DNA from: Hemileia vastatrix
Lineage: Eukaryota; Basidiomycota; Pucciniomycetes; Pucciniales; Zaghouaniaceae
Direction of reading: 5' to 3'
Assembly: GCA_030280995.1 (NCBI GenBank)
Contig: JASXTE010000013.1
Coordinates: forward strand, 8,649,001-8,713,000
Length of the DNA: 64,000 nt
Each line of letters starts with the position of its first letter. Position 1 is the stretch's first letter. Below the pieces are notes generated by a model. The model was given only the letters and a program-made list of their open reading frames with translations. It did no database searches and was not told where the DNA came from. The position numbers were made by a program, and so were the translations under genes. Positions 36,401 to 48,559 of this stretch are shown here, one piece after another.

Positions 36401-37544
36401 TCTCCTGATGCACCATGGCAGATAATCAACATGGATTTTGTAACAGGATTACCTATTGCTGGTAAAGACAGTTATAACTCTTGTTGGGTTATTGTGGACA
36501 GATTCACAAAAATGTGTAAAGTTATCCCTACCCACAAGGATGTTTCAACTAAAGAATTAGCTTTCTTATGGTGGTCTCATATGTTTAATACTGCTGGTTT
36601 TCCTAAAGCCATAATCTCTGACAGAGACCCTAAATTTACTTCTGAATTTTAGATGTCTCTGATGGATGTTTGTGGTTGTGATCTGAAACTTTCTACTGCC
36701 CATCACCCTCAGACTGCTGGTTTAGCTGAAAGAATGATTCAGACTTTAGAGGACATGATAAGAAGATATTGTGCCTTTGGCCTTAAGTATAAAGATAATG
36801 ACAGATTCACTCATGATTGGGTTACCTTACTTCCTGGGTTAGAATTTGCTTATAATAGCACTGTTCATTCTGTTACTCAAAGAAAGCCTTTTGAGCTCTG
36901 GCTTGGATATGTTCCAAACACTCCTGCACAAATTCTCAATAACAAAATACTTAAATTGGATATACATCCTGGTGTAAAGTCTTTTCTTCAAATGCAACAA
37001 CTTTGCAAAAATCATGCTCAACAATGTATTGAAAAATCATTTGAATATGAGAAGAAGAGATGGGACAAATCCCATAAAGAATTCACTTTTAAAAAGGGTG
37101 ATGAAGTGTTGATTTCTACAGTCCACTTCAACTTACAAGGTGATAACAAATTGAAAGATCCATTTGTTGGTCCATTTGTTGTCAGAAGAATGATTGGAGA
37201 TAATGCTGTTGAGGTTATTCTGTATTCTCCATATGACAGAAAACATCCTGTTTTTCCAATATCTCTTTTGAAACCTTACACATCCAATAGTGATTTATTT
37301 CCAAAAAGGAGGGGAAGACCAAAGAAAACCCCAAATGAAGTCACTGAAACAGCAGAAATTGAAAAAATTCCAAATGACAGAATAGTCACTGCTGAAAAAG
37401 GTACAGAATACTTATTGAGATTCAAGAATAAATCATCTGAATATGATTCTTGGATACCTGGGAAGGAGATATCTAATCTTCCTACTCTACTAAAAAAGTA
37501 TAAAAAGAAAAAATCATAGCATTTTTTTTATTGTTTTTTTTTTT
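33409..37544 (+). pseudogene. Element E: degraded alpha chromovirus gag-pol
   Basis: E starts abruptly inside gag (MEFDLWKDRILYKLPMSLRD) and runs through the zinc-knuckle variant (near 33678), protease (DSEAG, so the DSG is damaged, near 34010), reverse transcriptase (34501-35310, YIDD near 35078), RNase H (35323-35739), integrase (36000-36800) and a chromodomain-like tail (near 37410). In-frame stops end segments at 34022, 34461, 35308, 35737, 36271 and 36650, and a frameshift lies near 34125. Most disruptions are single bases, so E is better preserved than its relative A. Confidence 0.92.
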
Positions 37545-37556
37545 AGAGTGAGGGAG
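37545..37556 (+). other. Polypurine tract of element E
   Basis: AGAGTGAGGGAG directly precedes the LTR start TGTCAGCC and follows a T-rich box, exactly as in copies A and I. Confidence 0.85.
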
Positions 37557-38353
37557 TGTCAGCCAGGCTACTAGACTTACCCGGTAAAATAATTAATTAT
37601 TTTACTGAGTTGAAGCCACGCCTTTCTTCTTAATAATATTTATTTATCTATTTACTTAAATAGTACTTACAATTAACTAAGTTAAGTACAATAAGTAGTA
37701 TAAATAAATAATATAAATAAAATGTCTCTTACAATTTTTACTCCCTAACACCGTGCTTAAAAGTATATGTCAAAGGGAATAAAATTAATAATAAATTTAT
37801 AATATAAAAACTTTAAAACAAGTATATTACCTCATTGAGAGATCTGTAATCCCGTGAAAGTAATATAATTGATTATTTATTGTGTAATAATTGTGACAGT
37901 CCAAGGAATTCAAACCTTGTTGCTAATAAATTTCATGCCCTTGTTGACGTACTAATTTATTACTTTCTTATGTCATTTATGTACTGCTTTTTCTTGTCAT
38001 TCTTTTCTCTCACACTCACAGTAGATGGTGTAAATTTCTTATATTTTATTCTCTCATATTTTGCCTATAAAAGGCCTCTGATTTTGTGCCTTTTAATCCA
38101 TTCTTTTTATCACTTACTTTTATTAATATGTATTACAACACAAACATATATTTTATACTTTATCACATTAGTTTACAATATCGTAATTCTAATCAGTAGA
38201 CTATAATAATATTAAAATTCTACCTATTTTATTTGAGTAAAAAATCACTTAGATTAAGAAATATGTACCAGTCTTTGAGAGTCCATTTAAAACCTTTAAA
38301 ATTCTTGAAAAAACTCCGTACCAAATCTTCTAGACCAAAAGCGTACCTTAACA
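37557..38353 (+). repeat. 3' LTR of element E (alpha)
   Basis: It starts TGTCAGCCAGGCTACTAG and ends ACCTTAACA, 797 bp. TTGCCTATAAAAGGCC near 38053 is the likely TATA region. Gamma LTR sequence lacking about its first 117 bp follows at once, which suggests E inserted into that LTR and the left part was later lost. Confidence 0.88.
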
Positions 38354-39412
38354 ATATATATATATAATTATTATTCTATTATACAACTTATAGTAGTTTA
38401 AATAGCTTATCCATAGCCTAATAATACTTATTAAGGTGTTAATGGAGTCATAATATACTTATCTTAAGTGATATGAAGTAATTATTGACATACATAAGCT
38501 TATATGTATACATAAATCTCATATTCAGTGAAATATGCAGTATATTATGTATATTTAGGTATATAAGTGGGTTTTAGCCCCTTAATAGCCTATAACCTTT
38601 GTTTTTCTGCTTATTTTAGGTCATATGGACGAAATCAGTGGACTCACAACGCCTACAGAAGCATAGACACCTATATCAGGCGCATACACCCAGTTTGGAC
38701 AACTTAATTTACTTCCTTGGATGGTTATTCACGGATTTATGGGTTGGAAGGACATTTCTGGGTTAATTTGGATGCTTGGGGATGTTATTGGGGGCTTGAA
38801 CATTTTATTTGTTTCCTTTATATGCTTTTGGTTTCATTAAATCTCTTTTTGACTGTTTATTTTACCTGTTTCTTTATGGTATCCGCTTTTATCTGGATTT
38901 TCTATTTATGGTATAGATCTGTGTTATTATTAATAGTGATGGAGGGTCCTTACTGGAGGTCTGGGAGTTGAAACTGCTTGAAGTGGAAGCCATGGGGAGG
39001 TGATGGGCCCTCACAGTGCTGTAATTGCCGGGGATAGCAGTGACATCATCTGGATTGAAGGTCTGTGCACTCCAGTGGATTTGGGTATAAGTAAAGAGGG
39101 ATTTTGACGTTTATTTATCATCATTCACTTACTACAATTCAAACAGACACTACTATACAATTATTAACATTCAGAAATATATTATAAAGCCATTATAAAT
39201 TGATATTATCTTTATATAAGCTATAACTATATTTTATACATCTATTTTCCACCACTAGCACGCATTTAAATCCAAGTATTGTGAGTTTTAATTGAGTATA
39301 ACTATTTTATTAGTCTTCCCCTGAGGTTTAATCACTAAATCATTTATCAATAATTAGTAGGACCATAAATAAACACTATTATATCATACTTATATACTAG
39401 ACTATACTGAAA
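38354..39412 (+). repeat. 5' LTR of element H (gamma), 5'-truncated
   Basis: It is nearly identical to the 3' LTR at 43087-44262 but lacks about the first 117 bp. Its terminal ACTGAAA has changed from ACTGACA. A hydrophobic open stretch in it (about 38717-38971) recurs in the other gamma LTRs, but with no upstream ATG I do not call it a gene. Confidence 0.88.
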
Positions 39413-39921
39413 ATTGGGGGTCTTTCCTTATATTTTACTTATTATTTAGTATAAGCCTTGGGACGTGATTTTTACCTTAGTACAGCTCAAAATAAACAAA
39501 TATTTGGGTCTGCTGCCTATTAGTGGGTCATCATAACTCAGTGATTGCGGAAAAGAACCCTTAAAATAATTGTACTAATTTTTTATCATAAAAATTAGGT
39601 ATTTACAGTAGTAACTGTACCTAATATAAACCCAATTTCACTTGGTATTTGGACACCAATATAACACCCAATTAAATTGGTATTTGGTTAAATCTTGGTA
39701 AGCTATTTATTCACCCTTATAGAGGTCTAGTTAAACTTTGTATTATATTTTTAACAGATTTTTTCAAATTTTTCTTATAATTTATTTAAATAAATAAAGA
39801 TATAAATTCAGGGTAAGCTTCATTGCTTTTTATTAGTAATAACATTGCTAATATCTTTTGTCTACTAATTCCATAGAGTTTTTTCCTTTTGTAAACGTAA
39901 AATATTGTCATTTTTAACAAT
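39413..39921 (+). promoter_or_regulatory. Element H leader with primer binding site
   Basis: Two bases after the LTR comes TGGGGGTCTTTCC (39415-39427). Element I has TGGGGGCCTTTCC in the same place, so this is the conserved primer binding site. The first six or seven bases would suit a tRNA-Pro 3' end, but I cannot assign the tRNA. The rest of the leader is AT-rich with no gene. Confidence 0.65.
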
Positions 39922-40452
39922 ATGAGTGCTCCCCAGGACAGTGTAAGTGAAAATCTTGCTTATAACACCAGGTCTAAAGCTAACAAAAACTTTCCAGGAC
40001 ATCACCATGGAGGGTCAACAATTCCCCCAGGCAGAAAGCATGAGTATAGAGGAAACGGATGCCCTCTTAAAAAAGATAACTATAAAAAAGACATCTCCTC
40101 CTCTTCAGGATCAACTGTCCCACCTGGCCAAACAGGTTCTGAAGTTGGAAGAATCCAAATCACTCATGTTCAAAGAGGTAGAGCAATTGCAAAACAATTG
40201 CAAGGTAGGGTTTCAGCAGATGAATCAGGCATTAGAAGAGTTAAAGGGAGGCCAGTCCATTCAGTCAAATCAGCAACCCCCTGCCCAAGGCGGGTCAACT
40301 CACTCCCAGGAGAAAATCCTGGTAGACAAATGGAAATGGGACTGGTTTCATCAACAGTGGACAAGCCACAGTTGCAACAGGGATCCTCCACCTCATCTGA
40401 CTTCCTCAGCTCACCCTTACAAAGGAAAAAAGCGCCAAAAATCAGGACTTGA
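39922..40452 (+). CDS. Element H frame-0 gag N-terminus
   Basis: This 176-codon frame starts MSAPQDSVSENLAYNTRSK and ends at a TGA (40450-40452). NTRSKA is also present in copy G (PAFNTRSKAKKN). Beyond roughly residue 45 the two copies agree less well in this frame than in the overlapping +1 frame, so the latter half may be the passive partner. The gag frame restarts in the same register at ATG 40462. Confidence 0.5.
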   Translation: MSAPQDSVSENLAYNTRSKANKNFPGHHHGGSTIPPGRKHEYRGNGCPLKKDNYKKDISSSSGSTVPPGQTGSEVGRIQITHVQRGRAIAKQLQGRVSADESGIRRVKGRPVHSVKSATPCPRRVNSLPGENPGRQMEMGLVSSTVDKPQLQQGSSTSSDFLSSPLQRKKAPKIRT

Positions 40453-40468
40453 AACCATCCCATGGTAA
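40007..40468 (+). CDS. ORF0: overlapping coiled-coil / WKWD protein (gamma)
   Basis: In the +1 frame relative to the gag leader, the first well-placed ATG (ACCATGG) gives about 153 residues; the frame is open from 39947. A predicted coiled coil (LLKKITIKKTSPPLQDQLSH, then KQVLKLEESKS) is followed by a Gln/Pro-rich stretch, WKWDWFHQQW, HPYKGKKR and a terminal PW. Copy G repeats LLKKITI, TSPPLQDQLSHL and KQVLKLEESKS almost exactly in the same frame. The stop TAA is in ATGGTAAGT, overlapping the gag ATG at 40462, which suggests termination-reinitiation. The function is unknown; an RNA-binding or assembly partner of Gag is one guess. Confidence 0.6.
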   Translation: MEGQQFPQAESMSIEETDALLKKITIKKTSPPLQDQLSHLAKQVLKLEESKSLMFKEVEQLQNNCKVGFQQMNQALEELKGGQSIQSNQQPPAQGGSTHSQEKILVDKWKWDWFHQQWTSHSCNRDPPPHLTSSAHPYKGKKRQKSGLETIPW

Positions 40469-42218
40469 GTAGATTACCCTCTCAGATTGAACATAATACT
40501 GATAATTACAATATAGGTAATTCTATTGATGTTAAATCTGTGCAAAAAATAGAGGAGGATTTAAGAAATTTAGGTTTTAGAGTAGATACACCTGACTTGT
40601 CTTTTGTCCACAATAACAGTACTATTTATAATGATAATACAGTTAACCCTCAGTTTCAACCACCTACTAGTGAGATGAGAAGTTCACAGGAGAGTGAGAG
40701 AATTGAAAAGGAAGACATGGAATATTTTAACAATAATCCAACTGTCCATAGAATTGTTTCAGCATTGTGGAATAGAATGACTGATTGTGAGGAACAGAAA
40801 GTTAAGCTCACTAGTGATACAATTTCATCCTTGACATTAATCATTTCTCAATTAGCAACACGTAACAAAGAATTAGAGAAAGAACATTTGACTCTAACTC
40901 TTAAATATGATTCATTGAGTAATAAATATAATGACCTTTCAAACAAATTCTGTGAGTTAGAAAAATTATATGAAACACATTTATTGAAAACTGAATCAAG
41001 AGCAAAGTTATCTTTTGCCCAGACAAACAAAGTGTCTCTGAGTTGCTAAAAAGATTAACTAAAGTTGAGATTGAAACTGCCAATCTACTAATGAACCAGG
41101 ATAATCATAAGTATAATCAATATAATAATAATCCTTTCATTGGCAAAAGTGAATCTCATTCCTTCCCTATACCACCACAATTAAAACCATCTGGTGGTAG
41201 TGTCAAATCTGAAAATGTAAGTCACAAATCCGTACAGGAGGAAATACAAGACCATTTATCAAGAGTAAATGAGTTATTTAATTTACCTAAGATTAGTGAG
41301 ATAAAATCCAATCAGAAAAACTGGCCTAAGATATATCAGTACCCAACTTATGATGGGGAAGCCAGCTCTGATCGGCAAAATTTTATTCAAAGAATTGAAA
41401 ACTTAAAATTCTCATATAAGTTACCAGATGAAGAAATAACATTAAAATTAATTTCTTTATTAAAGGATGTTGCTTTATTATGGTTTGAAGCTGTCTTGAG
41501 TGAGGGTAAAGATTACTCTTGGGCTGAATGGAAACAACTTATTGAAAAACAATTTGAAGGTTCTAAATTCAGGCTTACTCAGAAGAGACTTTATGAGAAG
41601 ACTAGGTATAATCCGTTGAATGGTGACAAAACTATGGTATTTTTAATGAATTTAAATAAAATATTAAAAGCCATTGAGCCTCACATGGATTTTAACTTAT
41701 GGAAAGATAAGATAATATATAAATTACCTATATCTGTCAGAGATATTGTTGTAGCTAGAACATTAAATGTTACTGAATATTCTGATTTTATTAATATTTG
41801 CAATGAAATATTACTAAACCATAAGTATGAATCAAGGTATTCCACTTATAAACAAAATGTTGAACCTGTAAAAATTCAGAATTCAAAAACACTTCAGGAG
41901 AAGCAGAAAAAACCTACTACACCTGTAGTACCTAAAAAGTATGAAACAAATACTTGTTATAAGTGTAACAAACCTTGGTTTAAAGGTCACAAATGTGAGG
42001 AAAACATAAATATTGTTGAAAATCAACATGAATCTGAAAAAGAAGTAGAAAAGAGTAATGATTCGAGTGATTATGACAGTAATATCTCATATAGTGATGA
42101 AAATGAAGTCTGTATGTTGGAAGATGATTTGTCCATCTTTTACAATCCAATATTAAATATAGATTCAAATGAATCTTTAATGAATTTTGAGGATGTTAAA
42201 ATCATTAAGGATATATAA
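40462..42218 (+). pseudogene. Element H gag, frameshifted
   Basis: The frame opens MVSRLPSQ at an ATG inside ATGGTAAGT. A coiled-coil region (about 40680-41030) is followed by a one-base deletion near 41020-41040, shown by comparison with G. Reading then resumes at 41043 with KRLTKVEIETANLL, the gag core (NWPKIYQYPTYDGEASSD), and the knuckle TCYKCNKPWFKGHKC, which has the C-x2-C-x7-H-x-C spacing. The frame ends at 42218 at a deletion junction, so protease is missing. Confidence 0.82.
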
Positions 42219-42970
42219 GAAGATATTGTGCTTTTGGTCTTAATTTTAAAGACAATGACAAATTCACGCATGATTGGGTAACCCTTATCCCAGGTTTAGA
42301 ATTTGCATACAATAGTACAGTACATTCTGTCACTGGCAAGAAGCCATTTGAGTTATGGTTGGGTTATGTACCTAATACCCCTGCTAAAACTCTTAATAAG
42401 TTACATAGATTGGATATCCATCCAGGTACTAAATCGTTTCTTCAGATGCATGAATTATGGATAAAACATGCTCAAGAATGTATAAATAAGGCGTTTGAGT
42501 ATGAAAAGAAAAGATGGGATAAAGCCCATAAAGAACAAATGTTCAAAGAGGGTGATGAAGTCCTTATTTCAACACTACATTTCAATTTAAATTGTAATGT
42601 TAAATTGAAGGATCCATTCATTGGACCATTTGTAGTTAAAAAGATGGTTGGTAATAATGCTGTTGAGATTATTCTATATGCACCATATGATAGAAAACAT
42701 CCAGTATTTCCTATTTCTCTTATAAAACCATACCATTCTAATGATACTGCTCTATTTCCAAGAAGATCAGGAAGTCATAAACAGCAACCTGAAGAAATAG
42801 TTGAAAAGGCAGAAATTGAAAAGATACTTAAAAAGAGACACCTTACTAAAGAAAAGGGAGTTGAGTATCTATTAAGATTTAAAAATAAATCAAGTGAATA
42901 TGACCAGTGGATTCCAGAAAATGAAATCTCTGATCTTAAAAATCTCTTGAAAAAATTTAAATCTAGATAA
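42219..42970 (+). pseudogene. Element H integrase C-terminus and chromodomain
   Basis: Immediately after gag the sequence jumps to the integrase segment RRYCAFGLNFKDNDKFTHDW. It keeps the C-terminal integrase region (GLEFAYNSTVHSVTGKKPFELW) and a chromodomain-like tail (EYLLRFKNKSSEYDQWIP). About 2.7 kb that would code for protease, reverse transcriptase, RNase H and the integrase catalytic core are absent. The tail from 42359 is still open. Such a copy could move only with help from an intact relative. Confidence 0.85.
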
Positions 42971-43086
42971 TACTGTTTATTCAGTATATGTATTATAAAA
43001 AATTTTTTTTTATTTTTTATTTTCACTCCTTACTTTTAATTAAAATGTCTTAACATTTTTTTATTGTTTTTTTTGAGGTGAGAGAG
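42971..43086 (+). other. 3' untranslated region and polypurine tract of element H
   Basis: A T-rich box (TTTTTTATTGTTTTTTTT) precedes GAGGTGAGAGAG (43075-43086), the gamma version of the polypurine tract, directly before TGTCAGCC. Confidence 0.75.
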
Positions 43087-44262
43087 TGTCAGCCTAGATA
43101 TCCCTAGGAATGAGTATTTCTTATGCTTAAAATAAGATAACCTTAACTAGATTAAGCTTATATCTTAAAAATAAGGTTAAAATTATAATATATATTATTT
43201 TATTATATATATATATAATTATTATTCTATTATATAATTTATAATAGTTTAATAGCTTATCCATGGCCTAATAATACTTATTAAGGTGTTAATGGAGTCA
43301 TAATATACTTATCTTAAGTGATATGAAGTAGTTATTGACATACATAAGCTTATATGTATACATAAATCTCATATTCAGTGAAATATGCAGTATATTATGT
43401 ATATTTAGGTATATAAGTGGGTTTTAGCCCCTTAATAGCCTATAACCTTTGTTTTTCTGCTTATTTTAGGTCATATGGACGAAATCAGTGGACTCACAAC
43501 GCCTACAGAAGCATAGACACCTATATCAGGCGCATACACCCAGTTTGGACAACTTAATTTACTTCCTTGGATGGTTATTCACGGATTTATGGGTTGGAAG
43601 GACATTTCTGGGTTAATTTGGATGCTTGGGGATGTTATTGGGGGCTTAGACATTTTATTTGTTTCCTTTATATGCTTTTGGTTTCATTAAATCTCTTTTT
43701 GACTGTTTATTTTACCTGTTTCTTTATGGTATCCGCTTTTATCTGGATTTTCTATTTATGGTATAGATCTGTGTTATTATTAATAGTGATGGAGGGTCCT
43801 TACTGGAGGTCTGGGTATTGAAACTGCTTGAAGTGGACGCCATGGGGAGGTGATGGGCCCTCACAGTGCTGTAATTGCCGGGGATAGCAGTGACATCATC
43901 TGGATTGAAGGTCTGTGCACTCCAGTGGATTTGGGTATAAGTAAAGAGGGATTTTGATGGTTATTTATCATCATTCACTTACTACAATTCAAAAAAACAC
44001 TACTATACAATTATTAACATTCAGAAATATATTATAAAGCCATTATAAATTGATATTATCTTTATATAAGCTATAACTATATTTTATACATCTATTTTCC
44101 ACCACTAGCACGCATTTAAATCCAAGTATTGTGAGTTTTAATTGAGTATAACTATTTTATTAGTCTTCCCCTGAGGTTTAATCACTAAATCATTTATCAA
44201 TAAGTAGTAGGACCATAAATAAACACTATTATATCATACCTATATACTAGACTATACTGACA
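43087..44262 (+). repeat. 3' LTR of element H (gamma), full length
   Basis: It starts TGTCAGCCTAGATATCCC and ends ATACTGACA, 1176 bp, with TG...CA ends. It is very similar to 38354-39412; the few visible differences suggest a moderately young insertion. Sequence of element F follows at once. Confidence 0.9.
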
Positions 44263-44927
44263 CTGTCACTCTCATTTACTAATACATCTCTCAAATTTTT
44301 GTCCTTAAAAACATTAAAATCAAGTGTATCTTTCAATATATCCTCAGAATTTTTCTCAAGAAAGGTATATACTTCAGGGGAAGCAGAATCATTTTTAATT
44401 TCAAGAGAAGAATTAATTAAAGAAGTAGAAGTTATATGTAAAGGTTCATCAAATGATAATTTACTAATTACATCATTAGGGGAACTCATTAAAGGAAGTT
44501 GTCTCTCTGTGGGTTTAACAGTTCTTTCACCATTATCCACAAGATTACCTGTGGGGGAAGATTTATTATTATACATACCAACATATTTATCAAACAAATT
44601 ACTAACCATGGCAAGGGAGGAAATTTTTCCTGTTCCTTCTTTCTTCTGCCTCCCTGGTAAGATTGGGCCTGAGGAGATTGATGGAAGGTTTGTGTCCTGG
44701 ATGGGCCAGGTTGTTCATCTGCTGGCTGCTAAAAATTTTTTTGTTAATGGCTCATCAGGTAGTTTCATTTCCACTGTTGCACTTGTAGAGTGTTTTAATT
44801 TTGAGTGAAAGAGCTGGGTGCCTGATGGAAATGAGGCTGAGGCTGAGGCTGAGAGGTTGGGAAAGGAGGAGGTTGAACCTGCTTGTCATTTAAGAGCTCC
44901 TTCATCTGTTTCCAGAGTGTGTCTTAT
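44263..44927 (-). pseudogene. Element F: beta gag N-terminal fragment, inner part
   Basis: On the minus strand it encodes MVSNLFDKYVGMYNNKSSPT and on to SEDILKDTLDFN, matching residues 226-340 of the element I polyprotein. Upstream, in the +1 frame, ORF0 remnants are readable: LWKQMKELLND, QPGPSRTQTFHQ, GGRRKK and FPPLPW, with some stops. The remainder of F to the left is lost at the gamma LTR junction. A solo LTR separates this piece from 46062-47089. Confidence 0.82.
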
Positions 44928-46061
44928 TGTCAGCCAGGCTATTCCAGGAGCCCAATAAATGATATGTTAACTTATAGGACCTGAAAGAGGTTGTAAAAAT
45001 TGTATTTAATTTATATAAATTAATATTTTATTGCATAATAAAATTATATAAGTATCTTATTACATATAAGTGTTATATTAATTTTATTGTTTATATAAAT
45101 TTTTATACATTTAAATTAAACATAATATATTTTATATTCTACAAATAATGGTGAATTTTTATTTGTTTAAGAATTATAAATTTATATTTAATTAATTAAA
45201 AACATATATTATAATTATAAGTGTAAAATTGACTTATAATATAATTAAATTAATTATTTACATTTATATATTAAATAACATCTTTCATATAGTATTAAAC
45301 AATTATTAATGGCGCTTCTTTTGACCCTTAATTGTGTCAGGAAAAAAATTAATTAATTTATACTAAATTGAAATTAATTACATATTTTTTTGCGTCAAAA
45401 TATTTTTTGTTTCACTTAAAAATCCTTAAATCAGACTGTACCATCTGTTTTGAATTATTTTTCTCATAGTTCCTATGTCCCAGGCTTGTTTAGTTATTCA
45501 CTATTTTTACTTACTTATTTGGCAATTAATTGTGGGAAAATTTGATTCTTAATTGGGGTTTTTAATTATTTGTTTCATATTTTTCTCTACATTGTTATGT
45601 TTCACTTATTCTTTTATCTTCTTGTTTTACTTCATTACTCTTTTGTATATAGTCATTTGTAGCACTTCAGAGGACCCATTGCCTATAAAAGGGCCTTGGA
45701 TAATCCCCTGTAGCCTCATCACTTACTATACACTCCACACTTGAACCTATTTTATTATAACTGGTTTATTATTATTTTTATTAGTATTAAAATTCTAATT
45801 TAAATTTTATATAACAAATTAAAGGTTGCATTAGGTCTGATAGTAATTACAGTGCTTGCCGCGCAGAACCCTTACTTGAAATAATATTATTATTAAATAA
45901 AACCTCATTTTGTGTCATCTCTCAACTCAATTGTCGTTGCCTCATTTTAAATAAATTATTTCTTTTTTACTTTTATTTTTTACATACCTTTAGTGCCTAT
46001 TCCACCTTCCTCTTCTTTTCTGTCTCCCTTTTCTTCCCCTCTTCTAGACAACTGAACGACA
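44928..46061 (+). repeat. Beta solo LTR inserted in element F
   Basis: It starts TGTCAGCCAGGCTATTCC and ends CTGAACGACA, 1134 bp, and closely resembles the LTRs of element I. A TATA box (CTATAAAAGGGCC) lies near 45685. On the minus strand the flanks read AGTAG and ATAAG, a diverged target duplication. Removing the LTR restores the ORF0 reading KARVDTLW. There is no internal sequence. Confidence 0.88.
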
Positions 46062-47089
46062 CTACTCTTGCCTTGTAATTAATGCTTTCTGCCTTCAGTT
46101 CTTTTATATGGCTGGAAAGATTGTTTATTTGTTGCTTCAGGGGGATCTTTTTATTTTTATACCTTTTAGGGAATCTTCCTGATTAATCTGAGTCTTTACT
46201 TCTTTCAAAGTAGTTTGGTGAGGGGGGTTTTCTACTTCTCCTGGAATTTCTATCTCCTGAGGAGTATGAAGGTTTTTTGTTAGCTGAAGAATTCTTTTAA
46301 GTTAATTTTGATGAACCTACAGATTCATTATCAACATCAACATCAATTTCATCAACATAAAGATTATCCATGCAGTTTGCCAAACTACTGGACATGAAAA
46401 CTGTAAACAAAAAATAAAAGGATTTAATGTTTTAAGTTAATGTCCTCAAAATAAAAATAATCAAATGATTTAAAAAAAAAAGAAATTTAAATTTTATTCA
46501 AAAATAAAGTAATCAATAAAAATGTAATACAAAAAATATGCAATTTCAATTTATTTTATTAAGAAATAAGAATTATTATTATGGGACCAAACAAAAGGTT
46601 TAAAAGTCAACCAAAAATAATTAATACTAAAATGTATTGGTAATGTTGGGGCTAAGTACTGAGTACTATTATGGTCAACCAATAAATCAAAAAAAAAATT
46701 TAATAAAATTTAATTTAACAATTTATTTTTAAAAAAATATAATTATCTTCTTGGACTAAGAGTATAACTCTATTATGGTCAACTAGGAAAAAAAATTAAA
46801 AAAATATGATCACTTACACTCAGTGATTCAGCAATTAAGCCAAAAACACTGTTATTGCAATAAACGTTTTATAATATATTTGAGAGGTGCAAAGTCTTAC
46901 TTACTATAGTGATTGAGAAATCACTTTAAAATATATTTACTTTAATCTATTGTAAACCAAAAATATTGAACCCAAGTTCAAAACACGGTTGCCGCATAAA
47001 TTTTCTGTTTTGCACTAGGTGGTCCGTGCGTTATGTCATTTGTCAAAAAGTGTTGTTGCCATTTGGAAAGGCATCCAATTGTCAGCAGG
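46062..47089 (-). pseudogene. Element F: gag start, ORF0 start and leader
   Basis: The start codon at 46395 opens MSSSLANCMDNLYVDEIDVD, matching the N-terminus of element I (MSNNLAEKMDNMQVDEIEID); a TAA follows about 40 codons on. In the +1 frame, KEVKTQINQED, then after a one-base loss KKIPLKQQINNLSSHIKELK, matches ORF0 of element I. The leader (46396-47089) resembles that of I, including ACGCACGGACCACCTAG near 47020, and has a primer-binding-site relative, TGGATGCCTTTCC, next to the LTR. Confidence 0.82.
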
Positions 47090-48296
47090 TCATCTAATAG
47101 AAGAAGAAAATGAAGAGGAGAAGGAAGAAATAAAGAGAGGATAATAAAAGAAAGAAAGAGATGAAGATAATAGAATTTATAAAAAAAGTAACTCAAATCA
47201 AAAGAAATAAAACAACAGTTTATGAAGAATAAGACAAAAGTGAGGTTTAGTTTTATTGATAAAATCTTTAGTAAGAAATGTATTCTCTGTGGGGCAAATA
47301 AATTTTATTATTAATAAACTTAAAGCAACCTTAGAGTAATTATTGAGTATTGATATTAAATTGTGTAATTCTAATACAATAAATATAATATATTGTAAGT
47401 ATGTAAAATGTATATAATGTAAGTGATAATTACCAGAGAGGTTTCCAAAGCCTTTTTATATGCAAGAGGACCATCTGAGGCATTTCAATTTTATCTACAA
47501 ATAATATATTAATGTGAAAAAAACTAAGTAATTTAATTCAATTGAAAAATATAAAATAAGGAAAATGAAACAGTAAATTAAACCCTTGAATAAGGAACTA
47601 TTTTCCCACCATAAAATCCCAGAACAAAACAATTAAGAAAATGAATAGCTACCTGAGTGTGTGACATGATAACTGTGAGAAAGAAAATCCAAAAAAGGTA
47701 GTACAAATAGATGGAAAGGATTTAATTAAAACAAAAAAGAATTATTTTCACGTCTTAATGTATATAGTAACTTTTAATTCAGTATAAAGAAAGTTAAATT
47801 AATTGTCTTAACTATTTAAAGTAATTTAATTATTAATTTAATTGAAAAAATTAATTAATTTAATAAGATAAATTATTTAGAGTGAGAATATAAATTTATT
47901 TTATTAAATAAGTATTTTAATTCATTTAGTAATTTTAGTGACACACCAAAGGATCAAGGAAGTGCCCAATATTTATGGAGAATATTATATGATAAGATGT
48001 ATTTAGTTTATATAAATTTCATTATATAAATTGTAATTACATTATAAGTTAAATTTATTATTACACTTAAAATATAATTTTAAAACTTAATTTATTAATT
48101 TGAACATGTTAAATACATAAAAAATGCGCCATGATATTATAGAATATAATAATTATTTTAATTATAGAATATTTATATAATTTTATTCAATAAGATATTT
48201 TATTGTAACTACATAAAGTGTATAGCATTATTTTCTTAAATGATTCCAGTAATTTATTATATAGTTTACTGGGCTCCTGAGATAGCCTGGCTGACA
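47090..48296 (-). repeat. 5' LTR of element F (beta)
   Basis: On the minus strand it starts TGTCAGCCAGGCTATCTC and ends GACCTGCTGACA, 1207 bp. It is related to the LTR remnants of B and D and more distantly to I. Confidence 0.85.
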
Positions 48297-48559
48297 GCAG
48301 CAAGGTAGAAGGCATATCCAGAGAGTAGTCCAAGATGTGGTTATGGCAGAGAGTTGTGCAGCATGTGGTTATGACAGAAAGTTGTTCAAGATGTGGTTAT
48401 GAAAAATTAAGTAGAAAAATGTCAGATAAGAGGTAAACATTTACACCTAAAGTGTCTTATAAACCAATTATTAGAAAGAATAATTGCAGAAGATAATTGG
48501 GGTAGAAGAATTTTTATCCCCAATTAATTTAATTGCAGATCTCTGAAGATTGATACCCC
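48297..48559. other. Short unassigned spacer with 27-bp tandem repeats
   Basis: Three imperfect repeats of about 27 bp built on AAGATGTGGTTATG lie at about 48330-48410. The rest is AT-rich and shows no gene. It may be flank or the start of a decayed LTR. Confidence 0.5.

Noticed and set aside
33409..37544. Repeat-induced point mutation as the cause of stops in E
   Set aside because: Some stops fit G-to-A change (TGG to TAG near 36650), but others are different changes (for example GAG to TAG near 35308) or frameshifts, and there is no strong C-to-T bias visible by eye.
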